A DNA stretch of 64,000 nt from Halorhabdus amylolytica (GTDB lineage: Archaea; Halobacteriota; Halobacteria; Halobacteriales; Haloarculaceae). Location: contig NZ_SPQG01000002.1 in assembly GCF_004944975.1 (NCBI RefSeq), positions 370,409-434,408 on the forward strand, read 5' to 3'. A program made the translations under genes and the position numbers. Positions 25,526-34,134 of the stretch are shown in pieces. Positions within the stretch are counted from its first letter, which is position 1, and each line of letters opens with the position of its first letter. The notes under the pieces are model-generated. The model saw only the letters and a program-made list of their open reading frames with translations, had not been told where the DNA came from and did not search any database.

Positions 25526-26830
25526 ATGACCCGTCCGAACGTTCTCGTCGTCTGTGCGGACGATCTCGGCTACGGTGACCTGGGATGTTATGGTTCGGAC
25601 ATTCCGACCCCGAACCTGGATCGACTCGCGACCGAGAGCGTTCGCCTCACGGACTGGCACGCGAACGGGCCGATCTGCTCGCCGACGCGTGCCTCGCTGT
25701 TGACGGGGAAATACCCACAGCGGGCCGGAATGCCGGGTAACGGTCCCGAAGGCCATCCAGCTACGGATCCCGACGACGGGTTGCCGACGGATCAATCGAT
25801 GCTTGCCACCCTTCTGGGCGACGCGGGCTATCGAACGGGCGCCTTCGGCAAGTGGCACCTCGGGATGACCGACGACGACGACCCGCTCGCAGCCGGGTTC
25901 GAGGAGTTCTTCGGGATCCGCTCCGGGTGTGTCGATTATTACTCCCATCTACAAGTCTGGCTCCAGAGCCACGGTATCCCCCCGTATCACGATCTGTGGG
26001 ACGACCGGACGGAGATCCGGCGGAACGGGGCCTACCTTCCCCACCTGATCACGGAGCGTGCGAGGGAGTTCATCGACGGCGAGACACCCTTTTTCGCGTA
26101 CGTCGCGTACAACACTCCCCATTACCCGCTTCACTTCCCCCCGAGATACGCCGATCGCGTCTCCCATCTGGAGGGCGAGCGCGCCCGTCACGGCGCGATG
26201 GTGTCCGTCCTCGACGAGGGGATCGGTCGTCTTCTCGATGGACTGGAGGACGCGAACGTCGACGAAGAGACGATCGTCGTCTTCACCAGCGATCACGGCC
26301 CCTCTCGCGAGATCCGGAATCATCTGGACGGGAGTACCCGTCCGTATCGCGGTGGGTCAGCGGGACAGTATCGCGGTCACAAGTTCAGTCTCTTCGAAGG
26401 CGGAATCCGGATCCCGGGAATCGTCAGGTACCCCTCCGAGATCGACGGGGGATGGACTTCCGGAGAACTGGGTACCACGATGGATCTGCTACCGACGGTG
26501 GCGGATTACTGCGGGATCGACCTCCCCGAGGACTGCGACGGTCACAGCCTCCGGCCGGTACTCTCCGCGGGAGCGACGACACCCCACGATCGAGTCTACT
26601 GGGAGTTTCGGGATCAGGCCGCTGTCAGGGACGGGGATTGGAAACTCGTCGTCGACGGGATCGAAATTCCCCCGGACGCCGACACGGACGTCTTCGAGAG
26701 TGTCGACGGTCCCCATCTCACGAACCTCTCGGAAGATCCCGGAGAGCGTACCGATCTCACGGACGAGCACCCGAGACGTGCGACTGATCTCGCTTCGGAT
26801 CTTCGTGAGTGGCAAACGAGCGTCGGGTGA
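25526..26830 (+). CDS. Formylglycine-type sulfatase (434 aa)
   Basis: A type I sulfatase. The metal-binding start is PNVLVVCADDLGYGDLG. The signature CSPTRASLLTG has Cys51, the residue converted to formylglycine, with the C-x-P-x-R consensus. GKWHLG and IVVFTSDHGPSREI give the remaining metal and substrate residues. No signal peptide is visible, so it is cytoplasmic, like the mannosidase. It removes a sulfate ester from a sugar; which one is unknown. Maturation needs a formylglycine-generating enzyme or anaerobic sulfatase maturase. Neither is encoded in this window. It is convergent with trmB, with no base between the two stop codons. Confidence 0.95.
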   Translation: MTRPNVLVVCADDLGYGDLGCYGSDIPTPNLDRLATESVRLTDWHANGPICSPTRASLLTGKYPQRAGMPGNGPEGHPATDPDDGLPTDQSMLATLLGDAGYRTGAFGKWHLGMTDDDDPLAAGFEEFFGIRSGCVDYYSHLQVWLQSHGIPPYHDLWDDRTEIRRNGAYLPHLITERAREFIDGETPFFAYVAYNTPHYPLHFPPRYADRVSHLEGERARHGAMVSVLDEGIGRLLDGLEDANVDEETIVVFTSDHGPSREIRNHLDGSTRPYRGGSAGQYRGHKFSLFEGGIRIPGIVRYPSEIDGGWTSGELGTTMDLLPTVADYCGIDLPEDCDGHSLRPVLSAGATTPHDRVYWEFRDQAAVRDGDWKLVVDGIEIPPDADTDVFESVDGPHLTNLSEDPGERTDLTDEHPRRATDLASDLREWQTSVG

Positions 26831-27925
26831 TCAGGCCCGTCTGACGCGGATCCCGTCGGCAGCGACGTCCTCGATCGTCGCCTTCCATCCCCCGATAGTT
26901 ATCGTTTCCTCGCCGGTGTCGATCGTCAGTCCGGCGGTGGTGGGGATGACCGCGTCGAAGTTCGCGGAAATCGGTCCTCCCATCTCGTACTCGACAATCT
27001 GGCCGGTCCAGGTGTCCGGACGGCGAGAGTGCGTTTCTCTGCCTTCGACTTCCGCGATCAGCGGTGTCCCGTCGTCGAGTTCTCCCTCGAGATCGACGAT
27101 GAGCCGCCACGGGTCGAGATATTTCCGTGGCAGGCCATCGTCGGGTTCGATCTCCTCCGACCCGGTCCAGATCTGCTCGGCGTAGTGCTGGAAGAGCAAC
27201 ACCAGATTGTGTTCCTGGGTGATGATGTACGGCTGTGATTCAGCCTGGGGATGCTTGCTGTTGAAGATGCCGTACGATCGGTCGGCGAAGGCGAACGTAT
27301 CGATACTCGGTCGGTGACGAACGGCCAGTCCGTCGGGGAACGTCGGTCCGATCACTCCTGGTCTCGGGTCGGCCTCACGGGCCTCCTCACCGTCCACGAT
27401 CAGCCTGACACTCACGCCTCGCCGCACGGCGTCGGCCACCTCATCGATGACCTCGTCGTAGAGGTCGACCGGCAGTGCCATCGTCAGCCACCACTCGGCG
27501 TCCTCGATGGCCCGGCGGATGTGCCGGAGCGCCGACTCCCGGAGGTTGACGATGGTGATGAATTCGCCCGAGGATCGTTGGTGTTTGTGAAACTGGTCGA
27601 GTGACGAGGCGATCGAGTGAACCCGGGTACTGAAGGACTCGATGCGGCGTTCTTTGAATCGTTCGAGGACCGCTTCGGGGGGTGGAGCCTGGACTACCTT
27701 GCCGGTGCTCTGCTCTTGAACCTCGATCAAACCCATCTCCTGGAGCTCGTCGATGACGTCGTAGATGCGGGGCTGGGGCACGTCCGAGGCGTCACACAGT
27801 TCGTTCGGCGTCGCCGTGCCGAGACTCACTGCGGCGATGTAGGCCAGCGACTGGTACTTCGTCAGCCCCACTTCCTGGAGTTCGTCCACCAACTGGTTCT
27901 CGTCCATGGCTCCCGCGTTATCCAT
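26831..27925 (-). CDS. TrmB-family sugar-responsive transcriptional regulator (364 aa)
   Basis: A TrmB protein, one-component regulator of sugar genes in archaea. The winged helix (about 8-75) reads LTKYQSLAYIAAVSLGTATP and QPRIYDVIDELQEMGLIEV. A coiled helix (about 85-115) follows, and then a sugar-binding domain with WWLTMALPVDLYDEVIDEV and PYIITQEHNLVLLFQHYAEQIW, the hallmark of the family. The C-terminal beta barrel is present. The start is MDNAGAMDENQ (27925), overlapping the preceding stop; MDENQ (27907) is an equal candidate. It is the natural regulator of the surrounding mannosidase, sulfatase and importer genes. Confidence 0.93.
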   Translation of the reverse strand: MDNAGAMDENQLVDELQEVGLTKYQSLAYIAAVSLGTATPNELCDASDVPQPRIYDVIDELQEMGLIEVQEQSTGKVVQAPPPEAVLERFKERRIESFSTRVHSIASSLDQFHKHQRSSGEFITIVNLRESALRHIRRAIEDAEWWLTMALPVDLYDEVIDEVADAVRRGVSVRLIVDGEEAREADPRPGVIGPTFPDGLAVRHRPSIDTFAFADRSYGIFNSKHPQAESQPYIITQEHNLVLLFQHYAEQIWTGSEEIEPDDGLPRKYLDPWRLIVDLEGELDDGTPLIAEVEGRETHSRRPDTWTGQIVEYEMGGPISANFDAVIPTTAGLTIDTGEETITIGGWKATIEDVAADGIRVRRA

Positions 27926-28886
27926 GCTGATCGCCCGCGTTCACGGTCTGTCCTGTCTCGGGGTCGACGCGTTGCCGGCGGAGTTCGAAACTCCCGTCCT
28001 CTCTGGCCACCTCGGCGAACATCTCCCACCCGTCCTCGGACGAAAGTATATCCACGTATCGACAGGTTTCGAAAGTGTCGACACCGATCCGGGCGTCGCC
28101 AGCGGATGCCTGGTATACAGGACCATCCGGTGTCGTATCGACGAATTCCTCCAGATCAGACGAGACGGCGAGTCCTGTCCGGAGGTTCCACGTGCGCCCT
28201 TCGTCGGTCAGCCCGCTTCCGTCGTAGAAGACGAGCCAGACCGGCGCGTCGGGGGCGGGGATGACACACGAGACACGCGTGTGATGGTCGTGCCAGTACC
28301 CACGTTCGAGGATCGGATTGTTCGGACTCCGTTGCCACGTCTCGCCGTCGACGCTCGTCGCCAGATGACCCTGCTCGGATCGGGTGTCATTGCCGGAGTA
28401 GAACATGTAGTAGCGACCCCCGACCGTGAGAACGTACGGATCCTTGACGGTGGCACGGTCGCTCCCCCCGGCCTTCGGGCGGAGAACGTCGTGTGCCGTC
28501 GACGGATCGAACGCCTCCGGGGAGGGGACGTCACCGAGCTTCTGTATCGTCCACTGGTTGGCACCGTGATCGACTGGCAAGTACAGCTTGAGACGACCCG
28601 TGTCGGGATCGGTCACCAGTGCAGGCCGCTCGATACTCACCACGTCTAGATCCTCGGCGGTGATCGAAGTGACCGGCTCGTACTCGGCCCGCCCCGTTCG
28701 ACGATATATGGTCACTTTTCGTCCCCGTGCGTCCGGCACCCGATCGCGCACTCCCAGGTACGTCTCCCCGCCGTGTCTGTGTACACACGGTGCCCCTGCC
28801 CAATTCCCCTCTCCAGTCTCCCCGGGTTCGAGTACCGTTTCCGCACTCGATGGGTCGAACCCGGGTGGTGTTGCATATCCCGTCAT
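27918..28886 (-). CDS. Five-bladed beta-propeller glycoside hydrolase-like protein (322 aa)
   Basis: A soluble protein with the repeated blade pattern of the GH32/43/68/130 propellers. Blade words are NWAGAPCVHRHGGETYLGVR, GRLKLYLPVDHG, TVKDPYVLTVGGRYYMFYSG and PVWLVFYDGSGLTDEG. KDPYV and the WHDHHTRVSCV segment are likely active-site edges. I cannot assign the family number. The start at 28886 (MTGYATPPGFDPSS) is preferred; the longer frame runs into the promoter of the divergent importer operon. There is no signal peptide. It is followed by trmB on the same strand, overlapping by 8 bp if trmB starts at 27925. Confidence 0.8.
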   Translation of the reverse strand: MTGYATPPGFDPSSAETVLEPGETGEGNWAGAPCVHRHGGETYLGVRDRVPDARGRKVTIYRRTGRAEYEPVTSITAEDLDVVSIERPALVTDPDTGRLKLYLPVDHGANQWTIQKLGDVPSPEAFDPSTAHDVLRPKAGGSDRATVKDPYVLTVGGRYYMFYSGNDTRSEQGHLATSVDGETWQRSPNNPILERGYWHDHHTRVSCVIPAPDAPVWLVFYDGSGLTDEGRTWNLRTGLAVSSDLEEFVDTTPDGPVYQASAGDARIGVDTFETCRYVDILSSEDGWEMFAEVAREDGSFELRRQRVDPETGQTVNAGDQHG

Positions 28887-28924
28887 CACTTGCCGTAACG
28901 GCCCGGGGCCCCGTATAGTTTTCC

Positions 28925-28966
28925 AACAACTCTCAGTAGTTGTTCTCCCCAAACCTTAAGTATTAT
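28925..28966 (+). promoter_or_regulatory. Importer operon promoter with inverted-repeat operator candidate
   Basis: The inverted repeat AACAACT-CTCAGT-AGTTGTT (28925-28944) stands just upstream of the box CTTAAGTATTATA (28954-28966). That box lies about 18-30 bp from the ATG at 28984. The region is shared with the divergent propeller hydrolase gene, whose start is at 28886. The repeat is the best visible candidate for a TrmB operator here; this is inference. Confidence 0.5.
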
Positions 28967-28983
28967 ACAGGCAAGAAACAGTC

Positions 28984-30840
28984 ATGCCGCGAGACAACAA
29001 ACGGCATGAATTTCCGGAAATCGAACGGCGCGAGTTGCTTCGCAACCTCGGTTTCGGTGCGACTGCCGTGGTAACGGCCGGGCTTGCGGGGTGTGGGAGT
29101 GGAGACACGACGGAGTCACAGCCAGCCGACGACGAGGGTGGGGGAACAGGGACAACTGATGGGGAAAGTCAGGGCACCACTGCACAGCAAGGGGGAACAT
29201 TCCTCGACGACACCTGGAACGTTCCCACGGATCGGGTCCCGGAGAACGTTCACTGGAACGACTACAACGCGACGAACGTCGCCGGAGCGACGCGGAACTG
29301 GGTCCAGGAGTACATGATCGGGTATCGGCAGGCCGACGCGACGTACGTGCCCTCTCCGGTCTTCGAAGACCTGACTGTCGACGGGACGACGATGACCATC
29401 ACCGTCGACGACAGCGTCACCTGGCACGACGGCGATCCGCTCACTGCCGAGGACGTGACAACCCAGGTCAAGATGGACATCTACATGCAACAACCCCCGG
29501 CCGACGTCATCGAGAGCGTCGAGACGGTGAGCGATACGGAGACCGAGATCACGCTCTCGACCCAGAACCGTGAGATCGCTCTCGGCGCCTACGCCGGGCG
29601 GCGATTCCACACGAAAGCCGATGTTTTCGGTGAGTTCGTCCAGCGCTTCGAGGAAGCCGGTTCCGACAGCGCCCGGGACGACGTCAGAGCCGACGTCGCC
29701 GAGTTCGAGGACGAGGCGACCGGGTTGGGTCCGTTCCGGATCACCGAAGCCACGACACGGCACTTCTACGGGGAGGCCCACGACGGTCATCCGGCATACG
29801 ACGCGATCGAGGGACTCTCCCTCGAAGTGACACAGACGACCGGCAATCAAGGCATTCTCCAGATGGGGATTACCGGGAACATCGACTACATCGGGCCGGT
29901 CGTGCTCTCGGAGAGTGCCTTAGAGCAGTTGCCCGAGCAGTATCAGATCAATCCGATCGGCAATCTCAACGGCCACGGACTGTTCTGGAACCACGAGAAC
30001 AAACACATCCAGCGGCCGGCTTTCAGGAAGGCGATCGCGTACGTCGCAGATCGGAGACGGATCGCCCAGAACGCAGCCAGTCTCAACTTCAAGGCGCCGG
30101 TCGGAAAGCCGACCGGCATCCCAGGCATCAACCAGGATGTCCCACAGAGTTGGTTGGGTGACAACTACGAGGCCTTCACCGCCTACGAGACGAACACCGA
30201 CATGGCCACGCAGGTCCTCGAGAACGCGGGCTACTCGAAGAGCGGTGGGACCTGGCAGGGACCGGACGGCGAGACGGTGTCCCTCGAACTGGTTTACCCC
30301 GGTGGCTGGACCGACTGGGTGAACGCGGGACAGACACTCAATTCCCAGCTACAGAACTTCGGATTCGAGACGGAACTTCGTACGGTCGACGCGCCGACCT
30401 GGAACGGCCAGACGCGACCCAACGGAGAGTTCGACATCACGCCACAGTGGTGGGGTGGCGCCCGTCCGCACCCGTTTTTCGGGTTCCGTGCCCTCACACA
30501 GAGTTCCCAGGCTGGCGACGCGAGCGTCCCGGACTCATTCGAGGTGCCGATGCCAGTCGGGGACCCGGAAGGATCGATGGAGGAGATCAACATCACGGAG
30601 CGAACGAAGGAACTCCCACAGTTATCGGGCGAGGAAGCCACACAGACGGTCGTCGAGATCGCCTGGGCGGTCAACCAGGCTCTCCCGGTCCTCCCCATCA
30701 TGGAGAAGATCGGTGCCGTGTGGTACGCCACGAACGACTGGAATGTCCCCTCCGCCGACGACGACTGGATGACGGTCAACCCGCCGACGCACCTCGCCTG
30801 GCCGTTCCACGAGGGACAGATCACCCCGCAGCGAGAATGA
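28984..30840 (+). CDS. ABC importer substrate-binding lipoprotein, Opp/Dpp type (618 aa)
   Basis: An extracellular solute-binding protein of family 5 (DppA/OppA class). The N-terminus has a Tat signal with twin arginine (ERRELLRNLG), a hydrophobic stretch and the lipobox GLAGC, so it is anchored on the outer face. A Gly/Thr/Ser-rich linker follows. Family motifs are VTWHDGDPLTAEDV and RPAFRKAIAYVADRRRIAQN. Although the family is named for peptides, many archaeal members carry oligosaccharides such as cellobiose or mannan oligomers. The surrounding mannosidase and sulfatases point to a glycan here. It is the first gene of the importer operon. Confidence 0.93.
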   Translation: MPRDNKRHEFPEIERRELLRNLGFGATAVVTAGLAGCGSGDTTESQPADDEGGGTGTTDGESQGTTAQQGGTFLDDTWNVPTDRVPENVHWNDYNATNVAGATRNWVQEYMIGYRQADATYVPSPVFEDLTVDGTTMTITVDDSVTWHDGDPLTAEDVTTQVKMDIYMQQPPADVIESVETVSDTETEITLSTQNREIALGAYAGRRFHTKADVFGEFVQRFEEAGSDSARDDVRADVAEFEDEATGLGPFRITEATTRHFYGEAHDGHPAYDAIEGLSLEVTQTTGNQGILQMGITGNIDYIGPVVLSESALEQLPEQYQINPIGNLNGHGLFWNHENKHIQRPAFRKAIAYVADRRRIAQNAASLNFKAPVGKPTGIPGINQDVPQSWLGDNYEAFTAYETNTDMATQVLENAGYSKSGGTWQGPDGETVSLELVYPGGWTDWVNAGQTLNSQLQNFGFETELRTVDAPTWNGQTRPNGEFDITPQWWGGARPHPFFGFRALTQSSQAGDASVPDSFEVPMPVGDPEGSMEEINITERTKELPQLSGEEATQTVVEIAWAVNQALPVLPIMEKIGAVWYATNDWNVPSADDDWMTVNPPTHLAWPFHEGQITPQRE

Positions 30841-30880
30841 TCTCCCCTAGTTGCCTTCGGGCGGATGACGCCGGCCCCCG

Positions 30881-30985
30881 AACCGAGCATGAGTACACAG
30901 TTCGACGCTGGAGCCGTAGCGCCGGAGCCAGTACCTGAACGCCGCGCTCCCAAACCGAGCATGAGTACACAGTTCGACGCTGGAG
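30881..30985 (+). repeat. 33-bp exact direct repeat in the importer operon
   Basis: Identical 33-bp copies at 30881-30913 and 30953-30985, 72 bp apart. Both begin AACCGAGCATGAGTACACAG. Each contains an ATG and the codons for MSTQFDAG. They lie between the binding-protein gene and the first permease gene. The 39 bp between copies are in frame with both. Confidence 0.9.
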
Positions 30986-30993
30986 GTCCGTGA
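30889..30993 (+). CDS. Small ORF (34 aa) with duplicated ends, coupled to the permease start
   Basis: A 34-codon frame starting at ATG 30889 reads MSTQFDAGAVAPEPVPER, then continues to a second MSTQFDAGGP and stop TGA at 30991-30993. The stop overlaps the permease ATG (TGATG). The duplicated ends come from the 33-bp repeat. It could be a leader peptide that couples translation of the permease to upstream events. Alternatively it is a chance product of a duplication that copied the permease's own initiation region. No similar protein is known to me. Confidence 0.4.
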   Translation: MSTQFDAGAVAPEPVPERRAPKPSMSTQFDAGGP

Positions 30994-32000
30994 TGCACTG
31001 GCTTATCAACCGACTGGGGAGAGCGATCTTGACCATCGTCGGGACTGTTTCGCTCTCGTTTGTCATGATCCGACTGATTCCGGGTGGGCCACTGGATTAC
31101 CTCCGTGGACAGATTCGGAACCAGAATCCGGGGATGTCCAGCGACGCGATCGACGCTCTCGTCGAGGCACAAGCCGCAATAAACCCCGATCAGAGTATCG
31201 TCGAACAGTACGTTTCATACATGAGTTCTGTCTTCCAGGGAGACCTCGGGACGTCGACGTGGTACGGGGACCCAGTGAACCAGATCCTGATCGAGGCACT
31301 GCCCTGGACGCTGTTCGTGATGGCGCTGTCGCTGCTGTTCACGTTCGCGATCGGCATCGGTCTCGGTGCCGTCATGGCCTACAAGGAGGGAAGTCGTTTC
31401 GATTACACGTTCTCCTCTGTGTCGATCTTCTTCAATTCCATCCCGTACTACGTTCTCGGCGTGCTGTTTCTGTTCGTCCTGAGCTATCAGATGGACCTCT
31501 TCCCGACCGGCGGACGGTCGAGTGACGCCGTCCCTGTCGGGTTTTCGGTCGCGTTCCTCCTCGACGCGCTCTATCACGCGGCCCTGCCCGTCCTGTCGTT
31601 TGTCCTCACGCGCTTTGGCTTCCAGGCGCTGGCGATGCGGGGCAACAGCATCAACGTCCTCGGCGAGAACTACCTCCGAGCCGCGAAAATACGGGGCCTC
31701 CCGGGCAGACGGATCGCGTTCCAGTACGTCGGTCGGAACGCGGTCCTCCCGCTTTACACTACGTTGATGATCTCGATCGGGACGATGTTCGGCGGCGCCG
31801 TCATCTTGGAGGAGATCTTCGCCTATCCGGGCATCGGGTACTACATGTTCCAGGCGATCGATGCCCGGGACTACCCCCTCATGATGGGGGCGTTCATCAT
31901 CATCACGACGGCCATCGTCGCCGCGATCCTGTTCGCCGATCTCACCTACGGGCTGATCGATCCCCGGGCCAGTGGAGGTGAGACCCGTGAAACGTATTGA
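30993..32000 (+). CDS. ABC importer permease 1, DppB/OppB type (335 aa)
   Basis: A membrane permease of the binding-protein-dependent family. It begins MHWLINRLGRAILTIVGTVS, with a first helix directly at the N-terminus, as in DppB. Six helices are visible. The coupling helix EAA loop reads LRAAKIRGLPGRRIAFQYVG near 225-245. The ATG at 30993 overlaps the stop of the small upstream frame; a GTG directly before it (30990) is an alternative. The gene overlaps the next permease by 14 bp if that one starts at 31987. Confidence 0.93.
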   Translation: MHWLINRLGRAILTIVGTVSLSFVMIRLIPGGPLDYLRGQIRNQNPGMSSDAIDALVEAQAAINPDQSIVEQYVSYMSSVFQGDLGTSTWYGDPVNQILIEALPWTLFVMALSLLFTFAIGIGLGAVMAYKEGSRFDYTFSSVSIFFNSIPYYVLGVLFLFVLSYQMDLFPTGGRSSDAVPVGFSVAFLLDALYHAALPVLSFVLTRFGFQALAMRGNSINVLGENYLRAAKIRGLPGRRIAFQYVGRNAVLPLYTTLMISIGTMFGGAVILEEIFAYPGIGYYMFQAIDARDYPLMMGAFIIITTAIVAAILFADLTYGLIDPRASGGETRETY

Positions 32001-33048
32001 CGGCGACGACCACGACGCTGTCCCTCGAGACGATGGTTCCGCGCTGTCAGACGGGGGACAACGAGTGGACGCCGATTCGCCGTTCCGTGCCTACGAGGTA
32101 GAACGCAGGACACGGAGACAGCGATGGGCCTACAAGTGGGACCTCTACGTCGCCTCGCCACTCCGGGTCGTCTGGAGCGACTGGCGGACGCGCGTCGGCG
32201 TCCTCATCGTCGTCTTCTACCTCCTGATGGGGACGGTTGGCGTCGTCCTCGTCCCCCCTCCCGAGACGAACCAGGGGGCGCTCCACACCCAGCCCTTCCA
32301 GACGATGGCCCACCCCCTCGGCACCGACGGTCTCGGACAGGACATGATCAGCCTGATTGTCCACGCGACGCCGCCGATGCTGGAGATGATGCTCTCCGGT
32401 GGCGTCTTCGCCACGGGCGTCGCCACCGTTCTGGGGACGCTCGCCGGCTATCGAGCCGGTCGGATCGACAGCGTCCTGACGACTGTCATGGACATGGCCA
32501 CGGCCATCCCGGGCCTCCCGCTGGCGATCGTGGTCGCCACAATCCTCCAGCCGGAATCCCCCTGGGTCGTGGGTATCGTGCTGACGATCAATGTATGGGC
32601 CGGACTCGGGAGGTCGATCCGCTCACAGGTACTGACACTCCGCGAATCCGATTACGTCGAAGCGTCGCGCACGATGCGGATTCGGACGCCCAACATCATC
32701 GCCAGGGACATCGTTCCGAACATCATGCCCTACATCACGATCAACTTCGTCAACGCCGGCCGTATCGTCATCTTCAGCTCCGTGGCGCTGTACTTCCTGG
32801 GCGTTCTGCCGTTCACAAACACCCACTGGGGCGTGACGATGAACCGCGCCTACCGCAATTCCGGCGCGCTGTACTCGCTGGGTGCGTCCTATACGCTCCT
32901 CATTCCGATGATCGCCATCATCGTCCTTTCACTGGGGCTCGTCCTCCTCTCCCAGGGGGCGGATCGGATCTTCAATCCCCGGGTGCGGGCGCGACGGTCG
33001 AAGACCATTTCCGACTCCGAAGATCCCGGCACGGGAGGTGCGCGATAG
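31987..33048 (+). CDS. ABC importer permease 2, DppC/OppC type (353 aa)
   Basis: The second permease. It has a longer hydrophilic N-terminus (about 75 residues), then helix 1 (VGVLIVVFYLLMGTVGVVLV), as in the DppC class. The segment GTDGLGQDMISLIVHATPPM is the DppC/OppC hallmark. The coupling loop is DYVEASRTMRIRTPNIIARD. GTG 31987 is taken as the start because GGAGGTGAG lies 7 or so bases upstream. The frame also opens at 31972. Its last codon touches the ATPase start (TAG followed directly by ATG 33049). Confidence 0.92.
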   Translation: MKRIDGDDHDAVPRDDGSALSDGGQRVDADSPFRAYEVERRTRRQRWAYKWDLYVASPLRVVWSDWRTRVGVLIVVFYLLMGTVGVVLVPPPETNQGALHTQPFQTMAHPLGTDGLGQDMISLIVHATPPMLEMMLSGGVFATGVATVLGTLAGYRAGRIDSVLTTVMDMATAIPGLPLAIVVATILQPESPWVVGIVLTINVWAGLGRSIRSQVLTLRESDYVEASRTMRIRTPNIIARDIVPNIMPYITINFVNAGRIVIFSSVALYFLGVLPFTNTHWGVTMNRAYRNSGALYSLGASYTLLIPMIAIIVLSLGLVLLSQGADRIFNPRVRARRSKTISDSEDPGTGGAR

Positions 33049-34134
33049 ATGTCCCCAGGGAAAGACGTGGTCCTCGACGTCGAAGGCGCACGCGTCCAGT
33101 TCGAGATGGATCGCGGCGTGGCACGCGTCCTCGACGACGTCGATCTCTCGGTCTCTCGCGAGGAGATATTCGGGATCGTCGGCGAGTCGGGCTCGGGCAA
33201 GTCGATGCTCGCCGCATCGATGCTGGACGCTGTCGAGGATCCGGGGGTCCTCTCGGGGTCGATCACGTACTATCCTTCCCCGGACGAACCCGTAGACATA
33301 CTCGAACTCTCCGCGGAAGAACTCCGCCAACTCCGCTGGGAGGAGATCGCGATGGTGTTCCAGGGGGCACTGGACTCGTTCAACCCCACGTTGCGGATCG
33401 GCCAGCACTTCCAGGAGACCCTGTCGGCCCACAACGTCGACCGCCAGTCAGGGATGGAACGCGCACGCGAGTTGCTCTCGGACCTGTATCTCGAACCTGA
33501 GCAGGTGCTCGCGAGCCATCCCCACGAACTCAGCGGCGGCATGCGACAGCGTGCCCTCATCGCACTCGCGCTCCTGTTGGAACCGGAAGTCCTCGTCATG
33601 GACGAACCGACGGGCGCACTCGACTTGCTCATGCAGCGTTCGATCCTCAGCCTGATAAAGAAACTCCAGCGGAAGTACAATCTCACCATCGTGTTCATCT
33701 CCCACGACCTGCCGCTGGTCGCCAACCTCGCCGATCGCATCGGCGTGATGTACGCGTTCGACCTCGTCGAAGTCGGCACGGCAGAGGATGTCGTCGAAGG
33801 AGCCAGACATCCCTACACCCGAGCGTTACTCAAGGCCGTCCCCAATCTGGAGACGCCCTACGCGGAGATGCAACCGATCGCAGGGAGGGCCCCCGATCCG
33901 GTCAGCGTCCCGAAGGGGTGTTCCTACGCCGAACGGTGTCCGCTCGCGGACGACCAGTGTTTAGACGTCCATCCACCGTACGACGATCTGACCGACGAAC
34001 ATCGCGTCGCGTGTTATTATCCCGAGGAGGCGCCGGCGGCCATCCCGCTCCCGTTCGAGGATCAGTCGGTGGAGAGGCCCGACGATCCGCCCGAGGCTGC
34101 CGGGGCTGCCCCCGGCAAGGAGGGATCCCGATGA
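33049..34134 (+). CDS. ABC importer ATPase 1, OppD/DppD type (361 aa)
   Basis: An ATP-binding subunit. Walker A is GESGSGKSM, the Q-loop region MVFQGALDSFNPTLRIG, the signature ELSGGMRQRALIA, and Walker B VLVMDEPTGALD (usual T replaced by G). The H-switch is VFISHDLPLV. The C-terminal Opp/Dpp extension has GCSYAERCPLADDQC, a cysteine pattern that binds an iron-sulfur cluster in some homologues. It starts directly after the permease stop and ends overlapping the next ATPase by four bases (ATGA). Confidence 0.95.
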   Translation: MSPGKDVVLDVEGARVQFEMDRGVARVLDDVDLSVSREEIFGIVGESGSGKSMLAASMLDAVEDPGVLSGSITYYPSPDEPVDILELSAEELRQLRWEEIAMVFQGALDSFNPTLRIGQHFQETLSAHNVDRQSGMERARELLSDLYLEPEQVLASHPHELSGGMRQRALIALALLLEPEVLVMDEPTGALDLLMQRSILSLIKKLQRKYNLTIVFISHDLPLVANLADRIGVMYAFDLVEVGTAEDVVEGARHPYTRALLKAVPNLETPYAEMQPIAGRAPDPVSVPKGCSYAERCPLADDQCLDVHPPYDDLTDEHRVACYYPEEAPAAIPLPFEDQSVERPDDPPEAAGAAPGKEGSR

